From contig OY294069.1 of the NCBI GenBank assembly GCA_958510875.1, positions 158,347,111-158,411,110 on the forward strand: a stretch of 64,000 nt of DNA, in the 5' to 3' direction. Numbering within the stretch: position 1 is the stretch's first letter; each line of letters starts with the position of its first letter. Made by a program: the position numbers and the translations under genes. Under the pieces are notes generated by a model. The model ran no database searches. It was not told where the DNA came from and was given only the letters and a program-made list of their open reading frames with translations. This DNA comes from Endomychus coccineus (Eukaryota; Arthropoda; Insecta; Coleoptera; Endomychidae). This document shows positions 10,910 to 21,055 of this stretch, one piece after another.

Positions 10910-11475
10910 AGTAGCTTTATTGAAACTGATTTATAAACTCCGCTCATTTTGTGAGTAAAAACGTTTTCAAGGGAGACAAATGAGTTAGTGGTATAATTAG
11001 ACTGAACAAGTCAAAATATTGTAATAAGTATATAATTCGCTTACACGAATTAACTTTTTGTCCGCGATGTATGTCTTCTCCAAAAACTTCTGCTTTGCTG
11101 GATTTCTTGATGTTCGAAGAGTCGCTCTTTTTGAAACTTCCTGGGAATTGATCACTAATGCTCGATAGCCGATTAACCGTCGATACGAAAATTATTTGTG
11201 TGTTATACAAAATAATCCCGGTCATCCTACCGACTGCGCCAATTAACATTTTGAAATCGCAAAGACACTTCTTAGAAACTTATTTATTTCAAATTTTCGA
11301 TAGTACAATGGGTTAGTATATTCAAGTATTAAGATTTTTATCTGGCTGCCTGCAAAAGGTACTAGACATTGGTTTTTATGTTTTAAATGCTGACGAGTCT
11401 GAAAGGGGAACCATCACGTTCTCGGAGATAATCTTCCTATGTTACACTATGTTATTGTGGGATAATTTCACCCCT
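10910..11475. repeat. Local repeat R, copy 3
   Basis: It aligns with copy 1 from TTTGTGAGTAAAAACGTTTT through TCATCCTACCGACTGCGCCA to the CACGTTCTCGGAGATAATCT block. Unlike copy 1 it also carries the CGATGTATGTCTTCTCC and TTTCTTGATGTTCGAAGAGT blocks, so the full unit appears to be about 550 bp. It is followed almost directly by copy 4. Confidence 0.75.
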
Positions 11476-11477
11476 CA

Positions 11478-11900
11478 TAGGTTCAACTGCGGGGGAAATG
11501 AGGGAGTTGAACAACCTTTCTTCAACCAATATAAGGAATCTTAGATGGGTCCACGATGTATGTCTTCTCCACAAACGTCTTCCTTGCCGGAACGGACAAT
11601 GTGGTTCCGGTCCTCGTGATTTTGTTTGGGAACTTTCCAGAGGTCTGCAATGGACTGGATTTCTTGATGTTCGAAGAGTCGCTCTGTTTCCAACTTCCTG
11701 GAAATTGATCACTAATGTTCGATAGCCGATTAATCGTCGATACGAAAGTTATTTGTGCGATACGAAATAATCCTGGCTATCCAAAGACACTTTTTAAAAA
11801 CTCATCTATTTCAAATTTCTGATAGTATGATGAGTTAGTATAATTAAGTATGAAGATTTTTATCTGACTGCAAAAGGTATAAGACAACTACAGGGTGCAA
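11478..11900. repeat. Local repeat R, copy 4
   Basis: It shares ATGTATGTCTTCTCCACAAA, GAACGGACAATGTGGTTCCG and TTTCTTGATGTTCGAAGAGT with copies 2 and 3. It lacks the CCGACTGCGCC block after CCTGGCTATCC through a small deletion. Overlapping frames on both strands here (11452-11712 minus, 11498-11725 plus) are not conserved in the other copies and are not called as genes. Confidence 0.7.
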
Positions 11901-11929
11901 TCCCTTAATTTCAATCCTTCTTCGTTGAT

Positions 11930-12225
11930 TTGGAGCCATTTGGTAGATGTAATATTTCATAAAATGTCACAATATGTTCTTCCATTTAATAAGTCGTTAT
12001 CTCTTAAGGTCATTCTATTTCAGAGAAAACCCTTTACTACATAAAAATAGCTTTTCCAACCGTGGTTGAATTAAAGTGGTGATCTATGTGAAAAAACATT
12101 TAAATATTAATTTGAATCATTATTTATATAAAGAGCGAACAAATTTTAATTTTAGGATTTGTTTTCTGATTGAAAAAGAGGACTTAGCACAAATCCGAAT
12201 TTGATTCTTGTTTCTATTAATTGGG
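11930..12225. repeat. Local repeat S, copy 2
   Basis: Direct partner of 10540-10890, shortened at its left end and with several small indels. It ends near a TATTAATTGGGTA stretch where similarity stops. Confidence 0.85.
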
Positions 12226-12229
12226 TACA

Positions 12230-12970
12230 ATTCGGCAATTGTACTTGTACGAAGGGAGTTCGATGGGAAGATCAATTTCGATTGATTTACAGTATTAAAT
12301 ATAATTGCACCTTATTTTACAGTAAACGATTAATTGTGTGAATTTTGTTGTTGTATATTTAGTAATAATAGTCAAATCCTACCTTCAAAACAATCACAAT
12401 CCCATGATGATTAAGATCCAGATGCTAGGAATTGTTGTCGATACTAACTCACTGTTCTACATAACAAGAAACGTGTGACACTTATCTCGGAACAACCTCT
12501 ATAGTCGGCGTGGAAGAATATACAATTTAATTTTTATGGTTTCGTGTTCCGTTTTACTTATGATTGTACATCAGTTAATTCGATTAATGTCACATGTAAC
12601 ACTACGAAAACGTTTTGTAAACATGAACAAACTAACGAGGTTGATCTAAATGCAACTTTGTTTCTAGCACAAGGAGACCTGAGACGAGAACTGCAAACGT
12701 CTGAATGGGGACAAACAACGCTTCACGTCAGTCTATTAAAAATATGGTATTAAATAACGTAAATAGCTTTGAATTGGTAAACGTTACATACAGCATGGTC
12801 CAAAGTTTAAGGTCAATACTTTGGGAACTGGAGCTGATAAGAAATATTGAAATAATCGCAGTGTCTCAGTCAAATTAGTCATAATTCGAATTCGGTTGGT
12901 TCGAAGTAACATTATAATTATTATCCAGAAAGATTTCGGGCCATTATGCCGGGATGCGGGATGACATTGA
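12230..12970. other. Unassigned
   Basis: A 69-codon frame at 12544-12753 has no recognisable domain. Nothing else stands out. Confidence 0.35.
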
Positions 12971-13062
12971 TGCTTTTATTTCGAATATAATATTGATTCT
13001 TGAATCATCACGTAAATTCTTAAAAGATAGGTCACATTAACACATATGTTTACTTTATTTTG

Positions 13063-13103
13063 GTCTTTACTTACGTTTTTGTCTCACGACCATCCTCAGA
13101 AGA
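13063..13103 (-). ncRNA. Decayed PLE hammerhead motif
   Basis: The minus strand reads TTCTGAGGATGGTCGTGAGA followed by CAAAAACG. The CTGATGA core has become CTGAGGA and the GAAA core has become AAAA, so catalysis is not expected. Position relative to the endonuclease tail supports its identity. Confidence 0.65.
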
Positions 13104-13174
13104 AGTTTGAAAAAAAGCTAATTCACATCAAGTAAAGCACGGCATTATTTAAACTATTTGTACTAAGCACTAAT

Positions 13175-13575
13175 AGTATATTATTCAACGAGCATATTAT
13201 GGTGGCTATTATTCACGTGGATGAAGTTTACGGCATGAGCCACAGGCGAGTGTCGTAAATCATCCAAGTGAATAATAGCCATAATATGCAAGTAGAATAC
13301 TATACTTTGTCCACGACCCATAAATAATACTAATAAACTTTGCTGTTGAAACAAGTCGAACCAACAAATTGTTGACGTTTCAAATTAAATTCGATCTGAC
13401 TTGACGTTTCATAGCACGCTCTATTTTTATCGTATTTGTCTAGAAAAATGCCTATCATGTTTGTCATATTGATGGTAGTGAATAATGATTTCATTATTCA
13501 CTAGTGATTAATGGATATCATTATGCTTGAGGAAACACATGCTTTATGCATATTTTATACAATAGTCGTGGAAAA
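13175..13575. repeat. Dispersed repeat with terminal hairpin, copy 1
   Basis: It is the inverted counterpart of 21056-21412. The body, 13316-13575, is bounded by TTTGTCCACGAC and its near-complement GTCGTGGAAAA, so it looks like a small non-autonomous DNA element of about 260 bp. To its left a hairpin (arms around GCATATTATGG...CTATTATTCAC and GTGAATAATAGCCATAATAT at 13200-13297) is shared with the other copy. Both copies lie inside PLE sequence and in the same orientation relative to it. Confidence 0.78.
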
Positions 13576-13732
13576 ACGTTTTCATCGCATTAATTCCAAT
13601 TGAAGTACCTACAATTTTAAGCAGATATGTTTAAAATGTATGATCACGATAGGAAAAATCTGCGCTGAATATTATATTACTGATTTGTTTCAGTTTCCTA
13701 AATAAACACAATTTTAAGCACTATAAAGAAGT

Positions 13733-13905
13733 AAGTAGAAATTTGCAAGTGTTTGAATAATTAAATTTGACTCAATGATTGTACATCGATTCTACTATTT
13801 ACTACTGTACTTAGCATCACGTTTTATGTGAATCATCTCCAGAATATATTTGTTAGAATGATTTCTTTAGCTGCAATATTAACATATTTATAATCCAACT
13901 GATAG
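13733..13905 (-). pseudogene. PLE endonuclease C-terminal relic
   Basis: The minus strand reads YQLDYKYVNIAAKEI and then, after a frame change, pieces matching the RSILEMIHIKRDPKSV tail of the 6-kb copy. Only the last 50 or so residues of the domain survive. Confidence 0.7.
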
Positions 13906-13909
13906 CCGA

Positions 13910-15770
13910 TAGCCGAACTTAGTAGGACACCCCGTATATAGATAATACATATGGATTCCATGATGAGGTCAAACTGATAACAAAATTTCATTGAAAATGC
14001 GGATGCCAATTGGGGAACCAATGATATTACTTATTTCCCAGTCAGAATATTGGACCACCTGTAGAAAGAAACACGAAATAACTGCATTATTACTGTATGT
14101 CGCAATTTAACGCCAAAAATTGTCAACCAGGAAGTTAAAAAATGGGAAATAACCCGCTTTAATGCAGTATGTAATGGCATAATTATAGAGGAAGTGCTTA
14201 TTATTGCTAACCTAATGTAGTCTGCGTTACTACAACTAGCTGACTAAAGGCCAATTAAACGATGATATCTTCTTCACTTGTGTGTGTTAACTGATCCATA
14301 CCAGTTTAATGATGATGTAACAAGTGATGTTCGATTCATTTCAGTACAGTACGCATTGAGCATTATTTATCGATATAAGGGAAAATGCAAAATATAAATC
14401 AGTAAAAGTAAAAAGATTTTTATTTCTTTTGAATCTTCTCGTTTTTCCTTCATTTTATCTTTTTCCTTAAAACCTTGATGTGAGTTCCTTTTCGAGTGTA
14501 ACGTTTTGTGTTTTGGTGGCGTCTTGAAGAGGTCAGTTTACCAGATTAGATTAAAAGATAGGCCAGCTAGGCTGTCTCTCTCCTAATCATTTTTCTTAAT
14601 TACTCCAAACGTTATGGAAAAAGAGTCTTGGGATCATGGAATCTTTTACCACTTCAATAGTTGACCTAGTCGATTCTCACTGTTTAGAGTTATTCGTCAC
14701 AAACTAGGGAGCCGTCGTTTGCCAAGGGTATAGCCATTGAGCCATCCTAGGTAGAAACCTTCATGTTTTTCATACATTCTCCTGACTATCTTGGAGTTTT
14801 ATGACTTTGGTGTATTTTGTGCAGATGTTCGTTACATTGCAATGTTTCCTGCAGGATAAGTTTTGATCATTGACTTTCCAATTACCTGCGTCGCGGAAGC
14901 CAATTGGTTGTATTGCTCCTTAAAGTTTCACAGGAAGAGTCTACTTTCTATGGTGCTTTCCCATCCCATGTTTGCGAGACATGCGTTTTGGCTTTGGTGC
15001 AGTGGATATATGTGCATATACACACAATTTAATAGAAAATAAGGATATAATTCTAGATAAGAATGAGCCATTTTATAAGGGTAAATATAACATTGTATAA
15101 ACATGCTCTAGATTTCTTGGTTAGACCAAGTGAACCAAAATTCAGTGCAGTTATTACTTGATCGAGTAGCATCTCTCGGATATGAATTGTGTTTATAACA
15201 TGCAATAGAAGTATTGAGGTAAAATATACATCTTCCATTTATGATGGTTAAATAATTACGGATGGTTAGTTTGAGTACATAGTAGTGTCATTTGATCTAC
15301 TTATGGAATCATAATTCAAATATTATTATTTATATTATATCGAACTTATATAAGATAAGGAAACTACTAAGAGTTATTCTTCGACTATATTAACCCATTG
15401 TTAACTACCGTTGCATAACTCGATAATTTCGTAATAGAATGTTTATCATTGGCAATACTCTCCTAGCAGCCACAGAAATTGATTTATGTTAAGTGAAGTA
15501 CCGTCTCCAAGCAAGAACTTGTTTATCTACTAGTTTTTATTGACTACTTGGAAGCAATTTACTGGCATTGTTCGTAATAAATATAGGAAGAACAACAAAC
15601 AATTTGCAGAACTGATAAATAAAATCGAGGAATTTATTATTCGATGAGTAGAAAATCAGGGACGACAGTACTGATGTGATGTGTGAAAATTAGAAGTTTG
15701 GAGGGATTAGGGGAAGTCCTTTAGGATTACCTTAATTTTCGTGAAATATCGCGAATATTGTAGTATCTCA
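13910..15770. other. Unassigned, 1.9 kb
   Basis: No transposon, gene or repeat partner recognised. The stretch 14400-14960 is less AT-rich but has no open frame of note. Confidence 0.4.
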
Positions 15771-16440
15771 CAACAAATTTGTCTCCGTCTGTGTATATCG
15801 ATATTATATACAATACTGTTCCTATGAAGTGTTCGATATGCATGCTCGGGATCACCACCAACACCCCCCTCTTATGGGATGATCACGTGAGATCCATTGC
15901 GAAAACCGCTTCACAAAAACTTGGTTTTCTATTCCGTGCCAAGAGCTACTTAACATCCTAACAGCTCCTCATAATCTATTAAGCACAGATTCGACCTGTC
16001 CTTAAGTACTTTTCACATGTTTGGAGTTCGGCTCCCAAAAATACGCTGAAGCTCTTGGATTCTATTCACAAGACAGCTATTCGTTTGATTGATGATGTCA
16101 TACTTACGAGTTCATTGACCTCCCTAGAGCATCGTAGAGAGGTGAGAGACCTCTCCCTTTTTCTACAGATATTTCCATGGTCGGTGATCATTAAAAATCT
16201 CATCTGTTGTTCCACCACGGGAGATTCTAGATAGGCGGACCAGACGCTCAAGTTAGGCATTGTTAAGCTCGAGACCTGCCGAAATTCTTCCTACCAGACT
16301 TCATTTTTCAATCGAACAATGAAATCTTTGCGTAGTGAGGTCTTTCCCTATGCCTATAGCCCCCAAGCCTTCAAGAAAATTTCGAATGCCTATCTCTTCT
16401 CCCAACATTCCACCGTAGACTCAAACGATGTTGTTCGATC
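15770..16440 (+). pseudogene. LINE family 1 (Jockey/CR1-type), 3' fragment
   Basis: The plus strand holds the part after the RT active site. LWDDHVRSIAKTASQKLGFL is the loading-helix region; it is followed after one stop by LLIIYxAQIRPVLKYFSHVW, then LKLLDSIHKTAIRLIDD, SSLTSLEHRREVRDLSLF and the C-terminal FPYAYSPQAFKKISNAYLFS. The same protein is recoverable from 52437-53520, 57815-59062 and other copies here. RT motifs YADD and GVPQG are missing upstream. It has several stops and frameshifts and is 5' truncated, the usual state of a dead LINE. Confidence 0.85.
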
Positions 16441-16980
16441 ATTATAGCGTAGGCAATGTATAGAAAAAAAAACTTTGAAAACAATTTACTATTTTTCGAA
16501 GATGTTATGACATAAAAGCTAATAATTGTGGAAAACAATCGGAACGTCTTTTATCGATGAATTTTGTCAATAGTTAATCTTTAATTTAAGTCTTCTCATT
16601 CCATAACGACCAACCTATTGTTTAGATCATTCTCAGGGACATTAATATAATACATAATCGTAACAAGTTTCAGTGCCTATAAATATTTTTAATCTGAACG
16701 TATTTAAAAAATGCAATCAGTGTATAGTAATATAATGTGGGATATATGTAACAAAAACTGCCATAATAATATAATGGTTTGTAAGTAGTAAGATTTAATT
16801 ACCCGGGGATTAGTCAAATAATAAGTTTGTCTAGCTTGTTTGAATTTTGAAAAACGTATGGGATATGTACAACCTTTGAAACTAAATTTTACATCGAAAA
16901 TAATTTCAAAAACCGCATAGATGTATTTACATGGAATAATTTATTATGTGTTATCTATATTATTTGATAGGAAGTATGGA
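16441..16980. other. Unassigned AT-rich DNA
   Basis: The start may be LINE 3' untranslated sequence, since it follows the LINE stop region. No poly-A tail or target duplication was identified. Confidence 0.35.
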
Positions 16981-16984
16981 CCAG

Positions 16985-17257
16985 CTGAATACATTTCCCT
17001 TCCTTCTAAATTACCTAGATATTTGTAATTATTACTGTCTTTCAAGAGTGATAAACATTCTTGAGAAACAGTGTGACCTGTATATAAAATATTCGTTAGC
17101 CGAAACGCTTAATGTTCGCCATTATTTCTCTTTATATGGGTCAAATGTTCTTTATATCGAGTTGGAATGTTCTATCTAGTTTGTCCCACATAGCATTCTG
17201 AACATACCTCACAATAGATTTTGTAAGTTCCGAACCTTTATCAAAGATGTTGCCTAT
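16985..17257 (-). pseudogene. PLE GIY-YIG endonuclease (family B), fragment
   Basis: Across frames the minus strand gives IYCEVCSECYVGQTR, NIPTRYKEHLTHIKRNNGEH and YKYLGNLEGKCIQL. YVGQTR is a proper GIY-YIG second motif with upstream Cys residues, and RYKEH holds the conserved Arg region. The same family is seen at 38996-39138 (YVGQTRRNILNRYKEHFAYI) and 20990-21055. The fragment stops exactly at the left end of the palindromic element that begins at 17258. Confidence 0.8.
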
Positions 17258-18186
17258 TAGTCCAGTAAATGAAGGTATTAATATTTAAATTTTTTTGTTA
17301 TAAGCCGATTTTGATCTGTGAGGGCTCATTTTCTAGATGATGTCTAGAACAAAGTGCGGGGTTTTATTTTTCTGACTAATTGTTTATATTGTTAATAAAC
17401 AATAATTAGTATTAAACAAATGCGTGTCTCAGAGCATTATAAGAAAAAATTAAAAAGTACAGGCTTTAAGCAAGTAATTGAATATTTTCAAGTGTTAAAA
17501 TGATAAACAAAGGTTCACAAAGCTCAATGTTCATAAACAATTTGTTAATGAACCATTTGTTAATAAATAATTTGCTAATCTGGTTTGGTTATGCGATTTT
17601 GGACTCGATTTCGGATATTTTCAACTCGATGAACACGAATTCGGTAATATAATTGCAATAAATTGTTTATTTCATTTGTTAATAAACAATTTGTTAATTA
17701 CCAAATTCTTTATTAACAAATGAAATAAACAATTCATTGCAATTATTAAATCACCAAATTCGTGTTCATTAAGTTGAAAACGTCCGAAATCGATTCCAAT
17801 ATCGCATAACCAGACCTAATTTCATTTTTTCGTTTATTTGTTAATTAACAAATTGTTTATTAACAAATGAAATAAACAATTTATTGCAATTATATCAAAA
17901 AATTCGTGTTCATCGAATTGAAAATATCCGAAATAGAGTCCAAAATCGCATAACCTGACCAGATTAACAAATTGTTTATTAACAAATGGTTCATTAACAA
18001 ATTGTTTATGAACATTGAGTAAGCTTCGTGAACCCTTGTTTATTACTTTTACACTTGAAAATATTCAATTACTTGCTTAAAACCTGTACATCATTTCAAA
18101 GAAAATGAGTCCTCACAGATCAAATTCGGCTCATAACAGAAAAATTTAAATATTCAGGTCGATTTTGGACTTCATTTACTGGACTA
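17258..18186. mobile_element. Palindromic foldback-like element 1 (929 bp)
   Basis: The ends are TAGTCCAGTAAATGAAG at the left and its complement CTTCATTTACTGGACTA at the right, flanked on both sides by TAT. The two arms are mirror images for most of their length: for example CAAGTAATTGAATATTTTCA near 17471 and its complement near 18056, and a shared GTTATGCGATTTTGGACTC block. The centre is packed with AACAAATTGTTTATTAACAA-like segments, themselves palindromic, in at least four places. It has no coding capacity. The structure is a long-inverted-repeat or foldback DNA element sitting inside PLE sequence. Confidence 0.88.
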
Positions 18187-18762
18187 TATACGGTAGTTTG
18201 CTTGTTCTTACATTGTTTGGAATGTATGGTAATGTTATAAAATCATATGTATTACCGTTTATGTTATTTATATATGACGTTCCATTATAGATTTGGTTTA
18301 TTCTTTCTTTAATGATGCGATTGAAAAATATCTTTGGGTAGCCATTCATTTCCAGTGTATTATGAACAATTTTTTAATTTTTGGGACGGTCCTCTGGATG
18401 GGACAATTTAACCGCGCGATCTGTAAGGCTGTTTATAACACTTTTTTTTATAGCTTGTTGGTGCAACGGAATTGAAGTGAAGATAACGTTGAGGCCAAAC
18501 TTCTTCAGTAAACTATGAAGTTTTCATTTTTCCATTTGCATCATGCCCAATGTTCATATCAAGGAAATTTATGTTTTTGTTCACTTCTATTTCAAGTAAA
18601 TTGAAGTTTACAGTGGAAATTGTAAAATTTATTAATCACGTACCGAATTTCATCATTGGGAACACACATTAGGCAATCATCTACACTACCGTTTAAAGAA
18701 TACGGGTTGAAAATCTGATGAATTTATTACAGATTCTTCTAGACATTCCATTGCTTTGATTA
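18187..18762 (-). pseudogene. PLE reverse transcriptase and linker (family A)
   Basis: The minus strand, read across frameshifts, begins with MECLEESVINSSDFQPVFFK at the junction. It continues with VDDCLMCVPNDEIRYVIN (catalytic DD), HCKLQF, RCTNKL/SVAPTSYKK-type sequence, KSVINSLTDRAVKLSH and the linker FFNRIIKERINQIYNGTSYI, then FITLPYIPNN. It is collinear with the two halves of the 6-kb copy and shows their uninverted order, RT end running directly into the linker. At least four frameshifts or stops are present. It meets plus-strand endonuclease sequence at about 18762. Confidence 0.85.
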
Positions 18763-18900
18763 TAACTATCAATTCGATTACAAAAATGTTAATATTTTAA
18801 CTAAGGAAATGATTCACAAAAAACGTGACTCCAAGTCTGTATATCATAGAACAGATTTCAGTCATTAAGTCGGATTTATACTAATTTAATCAACTAAAAC
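18763..18900 (+). pseudogene. PLE endonuclease C-terminus (family A), opposite orientation
   Basis: The plus strand reads CFDYNYQFDYKNVNILTKE, MIHKKRDSKSVYHRTDFSH and GFILI, matching the last 60 residues of the 6-kb endonuclease. It directly abuts the minus-strand RT at about 18762, so this copy is also inverted internally. Confidence 0.85.
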
Positions 18901-18997
18901 CCTTGAAAATTCCTACATCCATCTTTATAATATTAAAAGTATATTCAAGGTAGAATGCTCAAATAGAAATAATAATAAGGTCTGACAACCTTTTCTA

Positions 18998-20492
18998 CTG
19001 GGTTCCCCTTAATAGACTACCCATTTTATATTATTAATAAATTCCCTACGAGATAACTAAATAGATTGTTCTCTGTGGGATTATCTTCTGTAGTCTTTGG
19101 GACTTAAGTAAATTATTAATCAAGTAGTGATTTATTTGTGTCACAAATAAATTTTAAATTAATAATTTCGTGGAACGCCATTTTTCTACGAGAAGTTTGT
19201 TAGTTTTCATCAATAATTATTAATTTTTTTTGCTTTGAGACATTATTTCAACATCCGTTTGAAGTTTCATGGATTACTCAGTCCAACAACGTGTGTTTTG
19301 TGTAGAAACTTACATAAGAAGCAATTCGATAGAAGAAGTTAGGCGTGCATTCCGGCGTCAGTTTAAAAACAACAATAGGGGTCACGCGCCAAATCGTAAA
19401 ACTGTTAAGTTATGGGTTCGTAATTGTCGTGAAAATGGTTCTGTACAAAATTTGAAGAAGCCTGGACGTCGAAGAACGTTTGGTACACCAGAAAATATTG
19501 AACGAGTTAGAATTGCGATTACGAGAAGTCCTAAAAGGTTTGCTAATCGACAGACCCTTATCCTAGGAATATCGAAGGGAAGCTTAGATCGAATCCTTCA
19601 AAAGGATTTAAAATTTCATCCCTATAAATACCAAATGGCACAGCACCTTATCAATCAAGATAAAGAAGCAAGGTTAGCATTTTGTCAAGAATTTGTGGAT
19701 TTCCATCAAGGAGCAATTCACAGTCTCCTAATGACCGACGAAGCAAATTTTTATTTGAACGGCATGGTCAATAAACATAATTTTAAATACTGGTCAAATG
19801 AAAATCCTCGTGAGATCTTTACACAGAACCTCCATAATCCAAAATTTGTGTGGTGTGGAGTAGGATCTTTTGGTATTATTGGCCGTTATTTTTTTTAGGA
19901 TGAAAATAACCGCGCTGTAACAGTAACATCCGAGTGCTACGTTAATATGCTAGAGACATTTCTCATTCCAGAATCAAATAGGCGAGGATTACTAAACAAT
20001 GCCTTACTATTCCAACAAGATAGGGCAACAGCTCATACCGCCAGAAACTCAATGAGGGTTCTGCGAGAAATGTTTAATGGCCGACTCGTTTATCGATTCG
20101 GAGATTTGCCTTGGCCTTCGAGGTCCCCCGACTTAACGGCACCCGATTTTTTCCTGTGGGGATATTTAAAAGTCAAAATGTTTGCGAGTCTTCCAGGTAC
20201 AATCGAGGTACTGAAAGTCAAAATTCGTGAAGAAGTTGAAGGAATAGACGAAGGTTTGCTACGCCGTGCAATGAACCACTTTTTATCTAATATTGAAAAA
20301 TGTGTTGAAGTTGGTGGAGGTCATTTAGAAGACGTGATTTTTAAAAGTTAGAATCAAATTAGCCAAATATTTATGAGTTATCATTAATCCCAAAGAGTTA
20401 GCTGTAATTTAGTAAAATAAAAAGTTTGTTTTGGTAACTAAACAAATTTTAATTCAAATATTAAAATGGGTAGTCTATTATGGGGAACCCAG
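18998..20492 (+). mobile_element. Nearly intact Tc1/mariner element (1495 bp)
   Basis: Terminal inverted repeats of about 30 bp begin CTGGGTTCCCCTTAATAGAC at 18998 and end with the complement, which starts GTCTATTATGGGGAACCCAG near 20473, with one or two mismatches. The target duplication is TA on both sides (18996-18997 and 20493-20494), as for all Tc1/mariner elements. One transposase frame spans 19269-20351, broken by a single in-frame TAG. Low divergence between the two ends and the near-intact frame mark it as one of the youngest insertions in the window. It sits between PLE fragments, 12 bases from a hammerhead motif. Confidence 0.95.
19269..20351 (+). pseudogene. DD41D mariner transposase, one nonsense codon
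   Basis: This would be a 360-residue cut-and-paste transposase. The N-terminal 100 residues form a helix-turn-helix region (VCVETYIRS-type start, NRKTVKLWVRN, NLKKPGRRR). The catalytic triad is visible: TDEANFYLNG (first Asp), LLFQQDRATAHT (second Asp) and SRSPDLTAPDFFLWGYLK (third Asp). By hand count 41 residues separate the second and third Asp, so this is a DD41D member, the spacing described for rosa-type mariners. The only visible lesion is TAG at 19896-19898, where relatives have an acidic residue in GPYFFEDE-like sequence. The frame resumes immediately with DENNRAVTV and continues to GGHLEDVIFKS at the stop. The start ATG at 19269 suits the family length. Confidence 0.93.
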
Positions 20493-20504
20493 TATAACAT
20501 AATA

Positions 20505-20548
20505 CGTCTTCTGATGATGGTCGTGAGACCGAAACGTACGTAAAGACG
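20505..20548 (+). ncRNA. Hammerhead ribozyme, apparently intact (PLE family A)
   Basis: All parts of a type I hammerhead are present. Stem I is CGTCTT (20505-20510) pairing perfectly with AAGACG (20543-20548). The core CTGATGA (20511-20517) is followed by one extra T, then GGTC-GTGA-GACC forming stem II with a GNRA tetraloop. Next come GAAA and a minimal stem III (ACG-TA-CGT), with cleavage expected after A20542 in the GTA triplet. Short stem III hammerheads are typical of Penelope-like elements. A further 90 bases of the PLE tail follow (GTGTGACCTATTTCCC, AATTCATACTTGGGTCA). Confidence 0.92.
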
Positions 20549-20599
20549 AAAATAATAGGCATATGTGTTAGTGTGACCTATTTCCCAAGAATTTGTATA

Positions 20600-21055
20600 T
20601 AATTCATACTTGGGTCATTATCAATCAATTATTAATGATAAAATTCCTCCATTTAATAGTCTTGTTCATAGAATTTTGAGCCAACAAACGAGGTGAAAAA
20701 CTTTAACAAATACCTTTGGACAAGTCGTTTTTGATTAATAACTTAATTTCTAAACAAATAAGGACATTGTAACGGAACGATTTAACCAAATTATACTCAC
20801 TACCTTCAAATAGCTCAGTAAAATTAAAAAGTTTTCTTCAATAATTAATAAATTTCATAATTTGTTGTTAAATTTGTAATACAACCCGTTTATAGATGTA
20901 ACAACAAACGTTTAGGCAACCCGTTCTATAAAGTTTCCGACAAATTTACAAAATCGAGTTTAGAGAACTAGAAGGAATATTCTATCTCGGTATAGAGAAC
21001 ATTTTGCTTATATAAACAAAAATAACGGGGAAAAATCAGCGTTAGCCAAACATAT
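20600..21055 (+). pseudogene. PLE family B relic: linker and endonuclease part
   Basis: The plus strand gives IPPFNSLVHRIL, which also occurs at 39310, then a long linker with many stops, then RRNILSRYREHFAYINKNNG and SALAKH, the second half of a family B GIY-YIG domain. The RT core and the YVGQT start have been lost through deletion. It is collinear with 39290-39611. It ends where the dispersed repeat starts at 21056. Confidence 0.78.

Larger units (their letters stand above)
12975..13905 (-). mobile_element. Penelope-like element 3' end, interrupted by a repeat
   Basis: The minus strand holds, in order, a remnant of the endonuclease tail (13905 to 13733), a spacer, a dispersed repeat (13575 to 13175) and a decayed hammerhead region (13103 to 13063) with its AT-rich tail. 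The element resembles the 6-kb and 63-kb family A copies but is older. Its RT and most of its endonuclease are gone. Confidence 0.72.

Noticed and set aside
11452..11725. Facing open frames in repeat R
   Set aside because: Frames are on both strands of the same repeat and are not preserved in the other R copies.
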